In this document: in pieces, positions 5,803 to 5,847 of the stretch | Position numbering within the stretch: position 1 is the first letter of the stretch | Layout of the letters: every line of letters starts with the position of its first letter | Assembly (NCBI GenBank): GCA_016302165.1 | Contig: JAEDOD010000102.1 | Location: 1 to 5,847 of the forward strand | DNA length: 5,847 bases | DNA from: Sphaerochaetaceae bacterium | Lineage (GTDB): Bacteria; Spirochaetota; Spirochaetia; Sphaerochaetales; Sphaerochaetaceae | Direction: 5' to 3' | Notes under the pieces: generated by a model | Database searches by the model: none | Told to the model about the DNA's origin: nothing | What the model saw: the letters and a program-made list of their open reading frames with translations, nothing else | Program-made: the position numbers and the translations under genes

Positions 5803-5847
5803 GCTGGCAGCGACCTACTCTCCCGCGGACGAGCCGCAGTACCATCG
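5803..5847 (-). rRNA. rrf: 5S ribosomal RNA, second copy, 3' 45 nt only
   Basis: The minus strand carries the 3' third of a 5S gene: CGATGGTACTGC, helix IV with CUGCGG/CCGCGG closing a CUCGU loop, GGGAGAGTAGGT, and the end CGCTGCCAGC. It runs off the right edge of the window, where the 5' part and probably 23S and 16S lie. It differs from the complete copy at 7 of 45 positions. Four of these are in the 3' strand of helix I, whose partner strand is out of view. Confidence 0.92.

Overview
The window reads as an ordinary chromosomal segment of a bacterium of medium G+C content, most likely a spirochaete (a Treponema or Sphaerochaeta relative). That assignment is an inference. It rests on the NAD kinase motif NLGTFGYITE, on the presence of a GH57/DUF3536 protein, and on the overall style of the 5S rRNA. 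I see no phage, insertion sequence, CRISPR array or tRNA. Apart from the two intergenic spacers the DNA is fully coding, and no gene-free stretch exceeds 100 bases.

Left part (1-1395): the C-terminal 455 residues of a GH57-type glycosidase with a DUF3536 region, reading rightward and open at the left edge. It ends at a GC-rich hairpin that it shares with the convergent recN.

Middle part (1404-4932): a tight leftward operon of three genes. First is a DegT/DnrJ/EryC1/StrS-fold protein that lacks the PLP-binding lysine. Next is NAD kinase (nadK), 3 nt after it. Last is the DNA repair ATPase recN, which overlaps nadK by 8 nt. Each downstream ribosome-binding site lies inside the end of the preceding gene, so translation is probably coupled. 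A good sigma70-like promoter sits so close to the first start codon that the operon mRNA may be almost leaderless.

Intergenic region 4933-4996: only 64 bp, with two perfect inverted repeats whose centres are 31 bp apart. They cover the -10 and -35 of the leftward promoter and lie in the putative leader of the divergent rightward gene.

Right part (4997-5847): a cysteine-rich DUF5714-like protein of unknown function reads rightward into two tandem 5S rRNA genes on the minus strand. One is complete and one is cut by the window edge. The two copies differ at 7 of the 45 shared positions, including one compensatory base-pair change. Each ends in a run of exactly eight T. The spacer between them holds two small palindromes and a possible promoter for the complete copy. 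The 16S and 23S genes presumably lie beyond the right edge.

The best leads are the catalytically broken aminotransferase-fold protein at the head of the nadK-recN operon, the symmetrical control region it shares with the DUF5714-like gene, and the diverged 5S pair. I found no clear new multi-gene system.
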